Shown: positions 11,401 to 22,870, numbered from the stretch's first letter. The stretch: DNA of 64,000 bases from Fallopia convolvulus (GCA_964016875.1 OZ024730.1:28373295-28437294), one strand, 5' to 3'. The notes: a model not told the origin generated them from the sequence alone. Made by a program: numbers and translations.

Positions 11401-11865
11401 ACTAGGGAAGGGAGAAAGCTTGCTAAGTGGGCAAAACTCAAGAGAGACTTTATTAAGTTAAATTTTGATGTTGCAGTTTATTCGGATGGTGGGGCCTCTT
11501 ACGGATTTATCCTTATAGACTCTGGTGACTCTCCCATCATTTTGACAGAGGACTGATTGGTCGGCAGTTTGTTATGATCTCCTAGACCATCGTCTTGCGC
11601 CAAATTAAAGGCAATAATTTGCAGCCGATCAAGGCTGTTCTAGGTGACTGGCATTGCCCGTGGGAGATTGAGTTGTTGCAGTCGGACATTCATTGCTTGC
11701 TTGCCCGGTTCCAGGATCGGAGTATTTCTCACGTCTTCCTGTGAGTGCAATTTTGTGGCGGACTTCATCGTTGGTTCGTTCCGATGGATCTCCTCTATCC
11801 CACTTATAGTTGATTCGGGTTTGCATACCTCATTCGAAAGTATGCCCTATGGCGACGTTTAATTT
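11401..11865 (+). pseudogene. RNase H-like fragment of a plant non-LTR retroelement
   Basis: The first part reads KLKRDFIKLNFDVAVYSDGG, matching the start of the plant retroelement RNase H domain (KLNFDGA.....G): the aspartate of NFD and the following small residues are recognisable. After a stop near 11556 the match resumes in other frames (ALGDWHCP-like, then IELLQSDIHCLLARFQDRS, where IE..QSD is the second acidic block). At least one stop and two frameshifts prevent function. No reverse transcriptase lies upstream, so this is an isolated 3' piece. Confidence 0.65.
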
Positions 11866-11999
11866 GTTAGTGGTCACCCTAATCTCTTTCCTTATCAAAA
11901 ACGATATGAAAATGTTATGATTTCTTATTCATTTTCCTTTTTCATTATACTGGACTTTCTCATATGAACCTCAATCAAAATCGTCAATATTCTATATTG

Positions 12000-12530
12000 T
12001 TAGTGCACAAAAACTTGTCTTTAATGCACTGATCGAATAATCTTCTTTACTCTCCTCTTTACCTTCCGCTCCAAGTTCCTCTTCAACCTAGAACATGCAA
12101 AACAATGGACACATGGGGTGGAGACCCCCTAATCCACCTCCGATGCCTGTCGGTAGAATGTCGAGGTAAAGCATAAGACATGCTAGCGAGCTCAGCCACT
12201 CTGAGTATGCTCATCATACATGGCGAAGACATATATTTATGATGGAGGAGAGGGAGAGAGGAGATCGAAAATCTACCATCTTAGGGTCGGCCAATAATGC
12301 TCATGGCCCAGCAATCGATTTCTTGTTCCCAAATCCACGCGGAAATTCTATCTTTCGACTAAGATAGAATCATCCATTATAACAAATAATTACCATATTT
12401 AATTTTATAACAAAATATATATCTTATCACAATTAAAAACCTTATTAAAAGCATAATAAATAAAAATAGCTTTTTGGCTGATAATAGTGAAAATAATAAA
12501 GTAATTAATTTTACCCGCTCACAAATGCCC
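12000..12530. repeat. Dispersed repeat, copy 1 (related to 43568-44145)
   Basis: Starts GTTAGTGCACAAAAACTTG and shares ordered blocks with 43568-44145: the TTAATGCA opening, the AAAACAATGGA(C/T)ACA block, CTAATCCACCTC(C/T)GATGCC, and the closing TTTTACCCGCTCACAAA. It is non-coding. The gapped similarity suggests old LTRs or MITEs of one family; no target duplication was identified. Confidence 0.6.
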
Positions 12531-12699
12531 CACTTGGGTGTTAGTTATGTTAGAGCGCAAGTACTCTAGGACCTATTTGAAGTGGTCATGCGGATTAGTC
12601 AACGAGTTCCCCTTGCATGTGTATTCGTATATTCGTACATCCATGAGTGAACATCTTGGGATCCTTTGCTCCTCTACATACACGCATATATAGAAGTCC

Positions 12700-12847
12700 G
12701 TTAATGCGATGAATTAACATTACGCTTTTTTTATACAAGACTCAAACTAATGCAAAAACTGACTTTTATTGAAAATAAACATGAAAGACATGATCTTAGG
12801 GACAGTACTAATGAATGGAAAATAAAAGTCTAAGGGCCTCATCAAAA
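12700..12847 (-). mobile_element. Truncated 3' LTR start of a Tat-like element
   Basis: On the minus strand the sequence TGATGAGGCCCTTAG at 12847 is the same LTR start seen at 49254. It directly follows the gag-protease block and the GC-rich 3' region of the element. Beyond about 12700 I can no longer follow the LTR. Confidence 0.45.
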
Positions 12848-12914
12848 CCACGGGAGGGGGGGAGTGTCCTACTTACATGCATTTCCTAACCCTGAGATCC
12901 TTGCGCAGGGGAGC

Positions 12915-13080
12915 ACGGGTAACCGCGATTGCGCCCGCACGAGCCACAATCGCGATTCTACTCTAGAGAATGACGTCCGTCCTCAGCGTCAAGGACATGA
13001 TCATGGCTTATGGACCCGCGGTCGTGGTCGTTGATCCCCCAGTCGCGGTCTGCAGATCCGCGGTCGCGGTTTTGCCGAAG
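12915..13080. repeat. GC-rich palindromic modules in the Tat-like 3' region
   Basis: Words such as CCGCGGTCGCGGTTTTGCC, ACCGCGATTGCG and CCCGCGGTCGTGG recur with short spacers. Similar sequence occurs at 49415-49640 in the second copy. It partly overlaps the end of the protease frame. Confidence 0.55.
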
Positions 13081-13688
13081 AAAAGGAGCAAAGCTCTTTG
13101 GAGACTCTCGATCGCAGCTATCAAGCCCTTGATCACGGTTTCTCTCCTGGCCCTCACTTCTCAGCTCGTCTTCGATCCTTTGCGGGAATTCGGTCTTAGG
13201 GCGATTTTCCTTAGAGCACATGTTTGCTTCCAGATGATTAGGCCGAACTCGGACTATGTCGTCTTCATTTCTAAATTGGACCATTTGATGGAGGGTCGAT
13301 GGTACCGCTCCCATCCCATGAATCCATGGCCTCCCCAAGATCAAGTTGTATGGGGCAGGTACATCAACTATTATGAACTTAACTCTCAAATCTTTTTTGC
13401 CAAACTGAACTAGGTCATGTACATTCCAAGCGAAAGCGTCGGGTATCCTCCAAGTCTAGTGAGATGTATCTTGACAAGAATCAAGTCTTCATTCTTCTTC
13501 CCTAGGAGTCTGAAGACATCATAATACATGATATCAACCGATCTCCCTGAATCCACTCGTGCCCGATGCACCTTAAAGCCCTCAAGCTCGACTATGAGGA
13601 ATACGGGGTCGTTGTGCGGGATTTGGACTGAGGTAAGGTCCTTATCCCAAAAGACCGAACCATCAACCGCGGACGCGGGCGACAGCAA
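12958..13688 (-). pseudogene. Tat-like Gypsy aspartic protease region
   Basis: Two overlapping minus-strand frames carry the retroviral-type protease of a Ty3/Gypsy (Tat-like) element. ARVDSGRSVDIMYYDVF contains the catalytic D-S-G; after a frameshift near 13400 the second block reads VDVPAPYNLILGRPWIHG, the flap and conserved ILGRPW motif. A similar pair of motifs in the same order lies at 49687-50070. Downstream on the minus strand the element passes straight into a GC-rich tail and the LTR, so no reverse transcriptase follows. Confidence 0.75.
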
Positions 13689-13689
13689 C

Positions 13690-14116
13690 GGCCGTGGTTT
13701 AGTTTGTTGGACTCACATTACTTCTAGCTCGTGACACGATTTTCGGAAATTGCTTCTAACTTCAGCATCCTCATTCTTGTAAGTCGCCGAGATTGTTTGG
13801 ATGACCTCAATTTGCTTCTTTCTCGACTCTCCTTTTTCTTTTGGTTCATTTTTCTCAATCTACTAGCGCAAATACCCTTCTTGAACCAAACCTTCAAGGA
13901 ACTTCTTAAAGGATTCACAATCTACGGTCATGTGCCCGCGTATCATGTGGTACATGCAATATTTCTGGCTTCAGATGTCGTCCTCGGGGAATTCTTCCCG
14001 TGCGGGATAGCAGAAGTAGCTCTCGTGTTTGGTGCGTGGTAAAATTCTATAGTCTGGATGTTGATTGTTGTGTAGACCGCTTTGGTTGGCTCTCTTGAAG
14101 AGTGAGTCTTTCGCCT
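13690..14116 (-). pseudogene. Tat-like gag, C-terminal part
   Basis: The minus-strand frames here are charged and glutamine/lysine-rich, and correspond in order to the segment at 50171-50520 of the second copy (FKKFLE.LV..GYL-type sequence). Several frameshifts are present. The piece connects the gag core at 15122-15481 with the protease, interrupted by the MITE at 14117-15082. Confidence 0.5.
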
Positions 14117-15082
14117 AGTGGCGAATCCAGGATCACGTGAATGGGGGCAGAATTTAAGCTTAATCGATTGATGGCGGATCCAGACAATGGGCTTGACAGA
14201 GTCAGCTCGAGTGGTGTGGGTCATGGGTCGCGCGGCTGAAGGCTCGCTCTTTGTGAGAGGCGAGAGCTCTCGATTTATATCGGGTTGCAATCACCTCTCT
14301 AACCCTCTTTGCCTTGGCTCTATCGAATGTGCATTCATGAATCGAGACTTTTGCGTCCTTTTATAATAAAACTAATTATATGTAAATTTGTTTAATTGAT
14401 TTTGATTAACCATTTTGTTTGATATTTATAGTTAAATTAATTTTTAAAGAACTAAAAAAAATATATTTGATAAGAATGTTGTACGAAATAAAAAATAACT
14501 AACAAATTGCATAAATTATGTACATTTATTTAAACATAGTTAAACTTAAGTTTTAAAGTTTCCTCAAAAAGTCAAGAGAATAACAAAAACTAAATGAAAA
14601 CTACTGTGCAATATAAAAGTTGTAAGTAGAAAAGGAATATAAATTTTTTTAGTTATGGGTTTACTAGTTAGTATGCAATTTGGGCCTTACCATTTAATTC
14701 CAATATCTGATGCCTCTGCACAATCAAAACTGGACTCTTTATTGTTGGCTTTATTGCTAAATAGGCACCTAGCCCATTAAGCTAATATACTTTAATAAAT
14801 TATGGGCCCAAACAATTCTTATGAACTACTGATTACCGGCGTCTTCAACCTTCGATTAGGGTTGTGTCCGCCGATACCCTCAGACAATCAGACCTTAGTC
14901 GCCGGCGTCCGTCTCCGACAGTCCGACCTTTCAATTGCTACCCCATTCTTGCCCCTCGGTCCCGCTCCAGTGCCCTGCCCCACCCTAATTCCTACCCCTA
15001 GTCTCAACGCTCCCTATTGAAATTTCCAGCAAACCGGGGGGGGGGGGGAATTGCCCACCCATGCCCCCTAGATCCACCAATG
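14117..15082. mobile_element. MULE-like MITE inserted in Tat gag
   Basis: Ends AGTGGCGAATCCAGG and CCTAGATCCACCAATG are imperfect inverted repeats of the AGTGGCGGATCYAGG type common in plants. Imperfect 9-bp flanks CTTTCGCCT (14108-14116) and CTTCTGCCT (15083-15091) agree at seven positions, fitting a Mutator-type duplication. It splits the gag region in two. The interior is AT-rich without a transposase; a run of G residues sits at 15037-15050. Confidence 0.6.
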
Positions 15083-15121
15083 CTTCTGCCTAAAGTTCTC
15101 GTTTGAAGGACGACGTGACTT

Positions 15122-15481
15122 TCAAGGTGGAGAGGGTGATTTCCCTTTCGTCTTGTAATTAGCCTCTTCCAAACGCACGTATTGGTGGATGCGCTCTTGA
15201 AGTTCAGCAATGATGAAAGGAAGACGATGTGTCAAGTCTTCCCTTAGCTTGCTTTCGAATGGGATTTCCCTCTTAAAGGCGGTAATTGCGGTATTCTCAT
15301 TACACCCATCGATCTCGGCGTAGCACTCCATGAAACGATTGGCAAAGTGGTACAAGCTTTCGCTCTTATCTTTTCTAAGATTGAAGAGTGTGTTTAAAGA
15401 CACCGCGTCCAGGCTATTGGTTATGTAGTGGCAAGCTGATCCGATGACCGGATTGATCCGGCCTTCAAACTTTGGAACCAC
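15122..15481 (-). pseudogene. Tat-like gag core fragment
   Basis: A 119-codon minus-strand frame reads as the retrotransposon gag core: LRKDKSESLYHFANRFMECY, then AEIDGCNENTAITAFKREIP and LQERIHQYVRLEEANYK, matching the YNRF.......TAFKRGL and RLEEA signatures of Ty3/Gypsy gag. It lacks its N-terminus and is cut at the 3' side by the MITE. A near relative is at 50597-50750. Confidence 0.75.
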
Positions 15482-16300
15482 TTTAATGAACCCTTGTCAA
15501 GGCTACCCTGGAATATGCATTTTGCACATTGCAAGATCATCAGAATCCCATAGTTCCAACTTATGTGAGAAAGCGGCTATGTGTTTTACGGGGTCCGAAT
15601 GCCCATCATAGAGAGTGAATGATGGTGGTGAGAACTTTTGATGTGAACCTACTCATCTTCGGTCCATGAAAGTCGGATCTAGGCTTGAAACGCCCGGATC
15701 TTCTCCGACAATAGTAATCGGATAGGTACGAGTCCAACATTATGAACTCGCGGGCCTCTAATGCTCGTCGGAACGAGAGAAGGGCGAGGTAGATATGAGA
15801 GATGTCTGCCCAAGGGAGGACCGACGAGACAAAAAGAGGTTTGGAAGGTTTGGTGTCGTCGGGCCAAATAAGGAAGAATCTCGACTCTACTTAAAATTGG
15901 TTATTCATTATGACGTGAAGAATACAATGCTAGACATCTCCCTTATATAGAGGAGAGCAAGAGAAACCCTAGGCTAATATGGGTGGCAGACTAGGGCTAG
16001 CAAGCATTTTAGGCCAAACGTCCAAAGCCCATAATACTGAAAATAGTAATAGCTAGAAGGGGAAAGGTGCAACAAATCCTAGTGGGCCTTATTCTACAAT
16101 AATGGACTGGTTCCTTAAGCATAAGAGAACATACACCCAAAATAGTAATGACAGAGAGTGAATGACGGAAATAGAAATAATAAATACATAAATGAGACTA
16201 TATGTCTTAAGCCAAGGGGGTCTCCAAGGTCTAGGCCGTCTCGGGATGGCCGGGACCAAGTCCGAGCCAAGGCAGGGTCGCATCAACTTTGTCGGAGGCT
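15482..16300. other. Degenerate 5' part of the Tat-like element
   Basis: Minus-strand sequence upstream of the gag core, without a continuous frame. Part of it (about 15900-16080) contains CTTATATAGAGG and CCCATATTAGCC words that look like a promoter region of an old LTR, but no LTR ends can be fixed. Confidence 0.35.
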
Positions 16301-16416
16301 TGGCACGTTGGATGCTTCTTTGGAATGGTGTTGATGTCACCATAGCGCAAGGTGTTGCACAAAATCCTGGAGTGGATTACATGAAAACGTATTCACCTGT
16401 AGTGATACGAAATTGA
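16300..16416 (+). pseudogene. Very short Copia reverse transcriptase fragment
   Basis: The plus-strand frame ends QNPGVDYMKTYSPVVIRN, a clear match to the Q.PG.DY.ETYSPVV block of Copia reverse transcriptase. Only about 35 codons remain and neither side continues. Confidence 0.6.
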
Positions 16417-16429
16417 TTGGCTCACGCGC

Positions 16430-17150
16430 TTCACTTCCATTTGTTTTCCAAGCCCGATCTTGTCAAGCAATTACTCCTCTTATTTTACTTGCAATTCTTC
16501 AATTTTACTTGAAAAATACTTCAATTTTGTAGAATTTAATCACTTCCTTGGATTGCAAGGCAAGAAGGTTTGTAAATTGATCTTTCTTGGAGAACAAGTA
16601 ACAAATTCAATGTGTTTGTTTGATTGATTTGGACTTGTGAATTGAACCAAACAAATCTGATTTGTGTGTCAGGTTGGACGAAAATTGAAGAGAGAAAGAT
16701 AGATTTTTGGTTTGAAGATCTTTAGAATAAAAAAACAAAGGTTTTTTTTGCAAAGATTTAAGTCGACATGTATTATAAAATAAGGATTACATGGGTTTAT
16801 ATAGACTAGATGAACAAATATCCTATGCCATTCTTAAAGATATTATATCCTAATATAACTTCTATCTTATCTAAAGATATTATTGCAAGACAACTAATAA
16901 CTTAGGCTCAAAGTAAGATCCATATTACCTTCCAAATTTGTCCCACCCTTGTGTGGTCCAAATTGATAATATAATATGTCTCCTAACTTAAAAATCCTAT
17001 TTCCACATATTATGGCCCAATGGCCCATAAACACATGGTCTATATATGTAGAAAAGCCTATAAAAAGAAAAGAAAATATGGAAAACACTATAAATAGTAA
17101 GTTCTAGGATAAGCATGTAAATAACTCTTGCATGTGAATTTGTTCAAGTC
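16430..17150 (-). mobile_element. Probable 3' LTR of the Gypsy fragment at 17163-18120
   Basis: Non-coding AT-rich sequence lying immediately downstream (minus strand) of a Gypsy integrase, where the 3' LTR should be. It contains a TATATAGACTAG / TATAAACCCATG type promoter region. I could not fix TG...CA ends or a target duplication. Confidence 0.4.
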
Positions 17151-17162
17151 AAGTTAAACATG

Positions 17163-18120
17163 CTAAATAGAAGTGACCCATCTAGGCTCCTTAGGCTCGT
17201 CCACCATATCTAGAATATGAACTAGAAGAACCTTTATAGCTTTCCTCAATTTCTTTGCTCGGTCTCTAGTGATCAGTTTATCAAAGGGAATACGAGCAAA
17301 GTCTTTGGTGTCTTGTGGAGTCATTGGTGCATCGGTTGCATCATTAACCTCTACTTGGCCACGAAGAATCCTCGATTTGTCGTCAGAGTCATCATCGGGC
17401 TCAAACAAAGTCAAATCAACTACACTTGAACGTGGGGTGCACAAAATATTCACCGGGAAGATCCAAACGGTATGCATTGGAACCAATCCGCTTGACAACT
17501 CGAAATGGGCCATCTCCACGGGGATCCAACTTAGACTGTGCTTGTTTGGATACCTCTCCTTCCTGAAATGCACCCACACAAGGTCACCTTCTTCAAATTA
17601 GACATTCTTACGTCGCTTGTCCACTTGTTGCTTGTACTCAGCATTCTTGCGCTCTAGATGCATCCAGTCCTCTTGTGTAACTTCCTCACAAACTTAGCCC
17701 GCTTGTGTGGTTCAACGACTCCTTAGCCTTTATGGGTTGAGGTGTGAGATCCACCAGAGTCTTGGGATTAAGGCCATACATTACCTGGAACAGTGTCATC
17801 TTGGTGGACGAATGGACTAACCTATTGTAAGCAAACTCAACAAAAGGCAAACAGTCCTCCCGTCTTTTTAGGTTAGTCTTAAGCATAGTTCGTAATAAAA
17901 CACCCAATGTATGGTTAGAAACCTCAGTTTGGTCATCGGTTTATGGATAACAAGTAGTAGAGAAAAACAATCTAGTACCAAGTTTAGACCACAAAGACTT
18001 TCAAAAACAACTCAGAAATTTATCTCTATCACTTACAATAGAACAAAGAATGCCATGCAATCTCACAACTTCTCTAAAGAACAAATTAACAATATGAGAT
18101 GCATCATTAGATTTATGACA
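17163..18120 (-). pseudogene. Ty3/Gypsy integrase remnant
   Basis: Minus-strand blocks in the correct order: [16 protein letters not shown] and SIVSDRDKF of the integrase core, then TDDQTEVSNHTLGVLL (the usual TDGQTE..N), EDCLPFVEFAYN and FQVMYGLNP, then GDLVWVHFRKERYPNK and, after a one-base shift, GDGPFRVVKRI, the GPF/Y C-terminal module. The tail ends in an ITRDRAKKL word, common after integrase in plant Gypsy elements. Frameshifts and stops separate the blocks. The upstream part of the integrase and the RT are missing; an RTE-LINE fragment abuts at about 18121. Confidence 0.8.
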
Positions 18121-18361
18121 AGGAATGATTAGGAATGAAATGAATAGAAGTAAGGTTGGAGTTGCCAATTTAGGTGAAAAGCTCAAAGAGTCGAGGCTCA
18201 AATGGCTCGGGCACATACAAAGGAGACCACTAGAGGCCCCGTTTTGGAGGATCAAAAGGTTGATCGGTAGCGACTTTCGTAGGGAAAGGGGCAGACCAAA
18301 GAAGAGTTGTGTAGGGACCAACGGCGTGAGAAGATCAAAGTGACAAAGCGGTAGTGGGGAA
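18121..18361 (+). pseudogene. RTE-type LINE, C-terminal fragment
   Basis: The plus-strand frame reads [20 protein letters not shown] then [18 protein letters not shown] and [10 protein letters not shown], the characteristic C-terminus of plant RTE LINEs (VGVAPI..K.RE.RLRWFGHV.RRP..AP, then RGRPKK). It is cut by a hAT MITE at 18362 and its 3' end continues briefly after 18727. Confidence 0.75.
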
Positions 18362-18719
18362 TAGACCTGGGTCCGGTTTGAGAACCGGCGGTTCTGATCC
18401 CTTGGAACCATTGAACAGGAAATAATTAAAAAAATTAAAAAAAGCTTCACTTTTGTCCTTTGAACGAAAACCATGGTCGCGATCCAATGGGTCGCGACCA
18501 TGGTTAGCCAAACCACGGTCACGGTTACCTAAACCGCGATCGCGGTTTGGTTATTTTTATTTTTTTATGGGGGGAACCGGCGGTTCCTGGTTCCGGAACC
18601 GCCGGTTCACAGGTTCCGAGGGTGGACGAATCGGACCGGAACCGAAACCTCCAGTTCCGATTTCCGCCGGTTTCGGTACCGGAGGTTCGCCGGTTCATCC
18701 TGAACTGGACCCAGGTCTA
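18362..18719. mobile_element. hAT-type MITE with perfect 8-bp target duplication
   Basis: Ends TAGACCTGGGTCCGG and CTGGACCCAGGTCTA are inverted repeats, flanked by GTGGGGAA on both sides (18354-18361, 18720-18727). The interior is rich in GGTTC/GAACC words and contains exact palindromes, among them AACCGCGATCGCGGTT (18532-18547). No coding capacity. It landed in the RTE-LINE fragment. Confidence 0.9.
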
Positions 18720-18869
18720 GTGGGGAAGACCTGAAGGGAGTGTCCTGCTCTTTTTCTCTCTTTGTTTTTGTTTTCTCTTTTATCGTTATCGATTTTTTCC
18801 TAGCGCACTTTTTGGATCTTGCTTTCTATCTCCCTCTAGCCTTTTTTTCTTTTTCATGCCCTTTTCCTT

Positions 18870-20160
18870 TGGGTTTTTGAAGTATAAGGGAGCATTTTGA
18901 GAGAAGCTAGAGTCAAGAGGTTGATGGTGGAGTGCATAGAGAAGAAGAGAAGAAAGAATACGTCTCGAAGATCTTGTTGAAGTCCAAAGAGAAGCTATGA
19001 AGAGTGTACAAAAACCCAAAATAGAGAGCTCGTTACCAACATGTGAGGGTCGGTACCGAGCTGTGCAATAGAGTTTTGCCCGTATAATTCAGCAAGAGTC
19101 TACCGACCCTGTGCAGGTCATTACCGAGGTGACCTATGTCGGTAGGCGGCGCCGACTATCAGAAAATCTATCTTTTATCTTGTAATCTTTGTAGTTAGAA
19201 AGGTTTTTATCTTCTAGGATCCTTGTTAGATAGTTTCCTTTAGTATAAATACCCTGTTTTAGTTCAAGGTTAGGGAGATTTAGTTCGTTTGAAGGAGAAG
19301 ACGTTAGTTTGGGATTCCGGTTCTATCGATCGAGAGAGAGGGAGAGTTGGAGTTCGTTGTTCTTTGAGTTCGAACGTAGCTTGGTTGTAAGACAAGATTT
19401 TATATTTTCATGTAAGTTTTAATTCAATGTTTTCTTTCAATATAGTTGTTTGTTATGTTTCAATTATGAGTGAGTAGTTTACTTTTCTAGAATCGGGGTT
19501 GAAACTCGACATACTTATGCATGGTTGAATGTGTGTGTTGATGTTTTGATTGCCTTCTATCCTTTTTACTACTTGTTTATGCTTATACTTAAACGAAAGT
19601 CGAAGTAATTTGAGTTTATCGCTTGATCGAAAGAGAAAGTTGTAAACTTGAATGTTGATATTGTTTTGTAACGAAAGTTTCGAGCTTTGGATTCAAAACT
19701 AAGTAGAAAGTGAATTGATTTATGAAAGTTGATCGATTTTCTTATTTAGTCAACAAAAGTTGATAGATTTATCTTTGAGGCATGATAATTATCCTTCACA
19801 TTAGTTCATATGCATGATTATATTGTGGTAACCCTTCTCCTAGATCTTTTTATCCCTTGAATTTCCTTCGTTTTTACTCACGAACAGATTTATTACCGAG
19901 GCACACAGGTCGGTACCGAGCTTGCATTTGATTCGTCTTGTTTGCTCTATTCTAGTTGAAACCCATCGTCGTTACCGACCCTGACAAGGTCGGTACCGAG
20001 GGATGTGGTAGCCTTTTTGTGTTGTTTTGCTTTGTTTTATTGCTTTCCTAATTCGATAATCAAACAACCTTGCTTCCTATGGACGATCCTGACCTCCCTA
20101 TACTCAGCGGGGTCTTGACTACAAATTTATTTGTTGTCGAGTTAAATCTGCCCTTCAACA
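18870..20160 (+). mobile_element. 5'-truncated Tat-like LTR (solo)
   Basis: From about 18870 the sequence follows the minus-strand LTR at 44176-49254: GTTTTTGAAGTA, the GGTCGGTACCGAGC modules, the ACGAAAGTTTCGAGC region, and the end CTCAGCGGGGTCTTGAC ... CTTCAACA. The expected TGATGAGG start is missing. Minus-strand gag sequence follows directly at 20161, so the LTR is an isolated piece in opposite orientation to its neighbour. Confidence 0.65.
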
Positions 20161-21930
20161 TTACTCCTCTTGGTGGAACACTTAGTGGATCCCTTATGTC
20201 GTCCCCTGTTCATAGCGTCTACCTACTCAAGCAAAGACGACTCTTTTAGCAACACAATGTCTAAAAATGTCTCGGTTATCGTGTACACATGATTATCTAT
20301 CAATTCACCTCTCTGATGTTTATCCACCCTCTCTCTCCATCTCACCTCGGCGAGTGATAGTGACTCTTTGTCTTCTAAGAGAATGCGTTGCGGATCAACT
20401 TCCCCCATACCACTTGACGCCAAAATGGGTGTATGTCACATGGCGTGATCCACCGCTTCTTTAGATTGGCTTTGTCAATCCTAAGAGGGAAAGGAAGGCC
20501 CATGCACTCTCCTACCCAATAATCAACACACTCATTCTCTAACTTTCCCACAGCCACATCCTTGTTCAGGTCGTAGTACATATTCAACAACTTCAAAATG
20601 CATAATGTTGACACTTTGTAAAATAGGTGAACGAATATCGCCCTTACTACATTAGGAACACCTTCAACTTTTTTGGAATCTTGGTACGTGACATCTCCAG
20701 ACCACCCCTTATATCATCAATTTACTTATGTCCCTATTCGGGTATAGGTTTTCATTTCTTTTTGGCCACCTGATGCCTCTTCCTAATTGTGCTAGGTTTT
20801 TGATAAGTTCCTCTGGGGATATACCCAAATGGAACTCTTCATACTTAGGAGGTAGTGGCTTAACCGCTTTCGAAGATGAAGGCCTAGCACTAGCGACGTT
20901 CACTCTAACAACCTCCCAATGCGAGTGGCGATAGGGTTAGTCCCGACTCTCCCGTCGATGATCAGTGGTGACCTCTTTCTCTACTCTTTCCCATATGCTC
21001 GCCTACTGTCTCAGCTTCAAATCTTCCTCAAGGAGAACTTTGGCAAAATTCTTGGTCTTCATGTCCTCAAAATTATGGTAGGGGTGTCTAGTAAGCTCTG
21101 TGTACAAGTCTCCCTCTTGGACGACCCCTTGTCGAAAGGCCTCGATGACAGTCAACACGTCACAACGTGTGGGATGGAAACCTTCTCCCGGTTAAACCTA
21201 TCAAGCTATTCCCAAGTGGATTCTTCAGGTTTCTGCACTATTCGGTAGAGATCACTCGATTGTTTCTCAAACTTCCGGTTACTGGCAAATTGCACCCTGA
21301 AACAATCGATCATCTCAGCAAAAGTCCTTCTATTTCCCTTGGGAAGATTCACAAACCACTTCAAAGCTGGCCCTGCAAGATCTGCACCGAACCACTTACA
21401 CATCAATGCGTCTCGTGTGTGATACGAGACCACAATGGTCATCATCTTCTCCTTGAAGATGGTGATGTGCTTGACAGGGTCACCCGTTCTGTCATATGAG
21501 ACCATTGATGGAACCGAGAACGTCTTTGGTATTTTGACCTATGCGATCGAGAGAGCGAATGGTGATTTATCGTACCCATCGATGGCTTCCATTTCAATCA
21601 CTCGAGGGACCTTAGGGATTCTAGCTATCTGTTCCGTGAACATCTTGAAATGATCGCGGACGATCTCTCAAGACGAGCGGATGTCTCCTATCATGATCAT
21701 CATCCTCTTCCATGAAAGTATGCTTCGGATAATGCGGGATAACCTCTTCTGTCGATCGGAGGCGAATAGAAGGTCACGTGCTCCCCCCAGTATTATGTCA
21801 TTACAATGGCAAAGTGAACAATACTCCGGGGAAACTAGCGGGTGGAGTTATGAACTCGATACTAGTGGATCAGGGGTTGTGGCCAACCAAGTTCCTAGAT
21901 TTGGGTCACAATCAAAACTAATGAATTAAA
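20161..21930 (-). pseudogene. Tat-like gag remnant
   Basis: The minus-strand frame at 21505-21206 reads as a gag core: DPVKHITIFKEKM, ALMCKWFGADLAGPALKWF and RVQFASNRKFEKQSSDLYRI, the LAGPA..W and F..QFA signatures of plant Gypsy gag. At 20903-20709 PPKYEEFHLGISPEELIKNL and IRWPKRN follow, the region before the zinc knuckle. A further 79-codon minus frame (20614-20375) contains WVGECMGLPFPLRIDKANL, which I do not recognise. Stops and frameshifts throughout. Confidence 0.65.
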
Positions 21931-22380
21931 ATGATCAGAGAGAATCAAAAGTTTAATCTTTATCTATTGATCGCGATATATCTTCTGATTGTTAAAAATG
22001 AGAGTTTATCTTGTTTTTTCGTATCCATCAAACTAAAGTAACTACCTCGTCCGCCTTCCCTTATCTCTGACCCAGGGTCAACTTCGAATAAGTGTTCTTG
22101 TTTCCCCACTTTCATGAACGCTTGGTGTGACCATCGTGATCGTTGCGTGCTGCGCCTTTTAAGGCCTTCTGACGCTTGCTTGTTGCCTTCTTCTAGTGAC
22201 CGTTATCTTCCATCGCCATCTGCATTGGTTGTTAGAATTTAGGCCACGATATTCGGAGGGCCATTCTTTCTTTTTTTTAGGTTGATTATCACTAGGCCTT
22301 GATCCATGCATGAGAGTAGGGTCAAACAAAGATCGCGCATGTGTAAAAATCTTTTTTTACACCTTCGAGGTTGCAAACAC
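21931..22380. other. Region upstream of the gag remnant, unassigned
   Basis: Probably leader or LTR of the Tat-like element on the minus strand, by position only. No coding frame. Confidence 0.3.
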
Positions 22381-22384
22381 TGAG

Positions 22385-22870
22385 AATGACTGTACCTTTT
22401 CACTTAATATGACTATGCCTTTTCACATTACACGATTGTGCCTTTTCGATTAACATAACTATGCACTTTGTTATCTCATTGTGTGTGATTTTTTTCATGT
22501 GCGTGTGTAATGAGTGTTTAATATGTGACAAATGACTGTGCCTTTTCAATTAACATGAACATGCATTTTCATTTAACACGATTGTGCATCTTCACTTAAC
22601 ACGACTTTGCATGCTCTTATCTCAATGTGTGTGATATGTGTTCATGTGAGTGTGTAATGAGTGTGCAATATATGATGAATGACTGTGCATTTTCACTATA
22701 CATGATTGTACTTTTTCACTTAACATCACTGCGCATTTTCACTTAACACCATTGTGCGTGCTCTTATCTCATTGTGTATGACTTTTTTCACTTGTAATAC
22801 AACACACATTCATGTTAGATGAAAACACACAGTCACGTTAGATGAAAATGCACAGTCATGTTAGATGAAA
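22385..22870. repeat. Tandem array of TGTGCATTTTCACTTAACA-type units
   Basis: About fifteen copies of a 20-25-base unit with the core GTGCATTTTCACT, interspersed with two longer blocks (CTCATTGTGTGTGAT...GTGTGTAATGAGTGT). The core resembles the AAAAGTGCATT units of 0.2-1.7 and 35-37 kb, but spacing and flanks differ. Non-coding. Confidence 0.75.

Noticed and set aside
20375..20614. 79-codon frame with a WVGECMGLPFPLRIDKANL stretch as a possible host gene exon
   Set aside because: No domain recognised, no splice structure, and it lies within a decayed gag region; kept only as part of that remnant.
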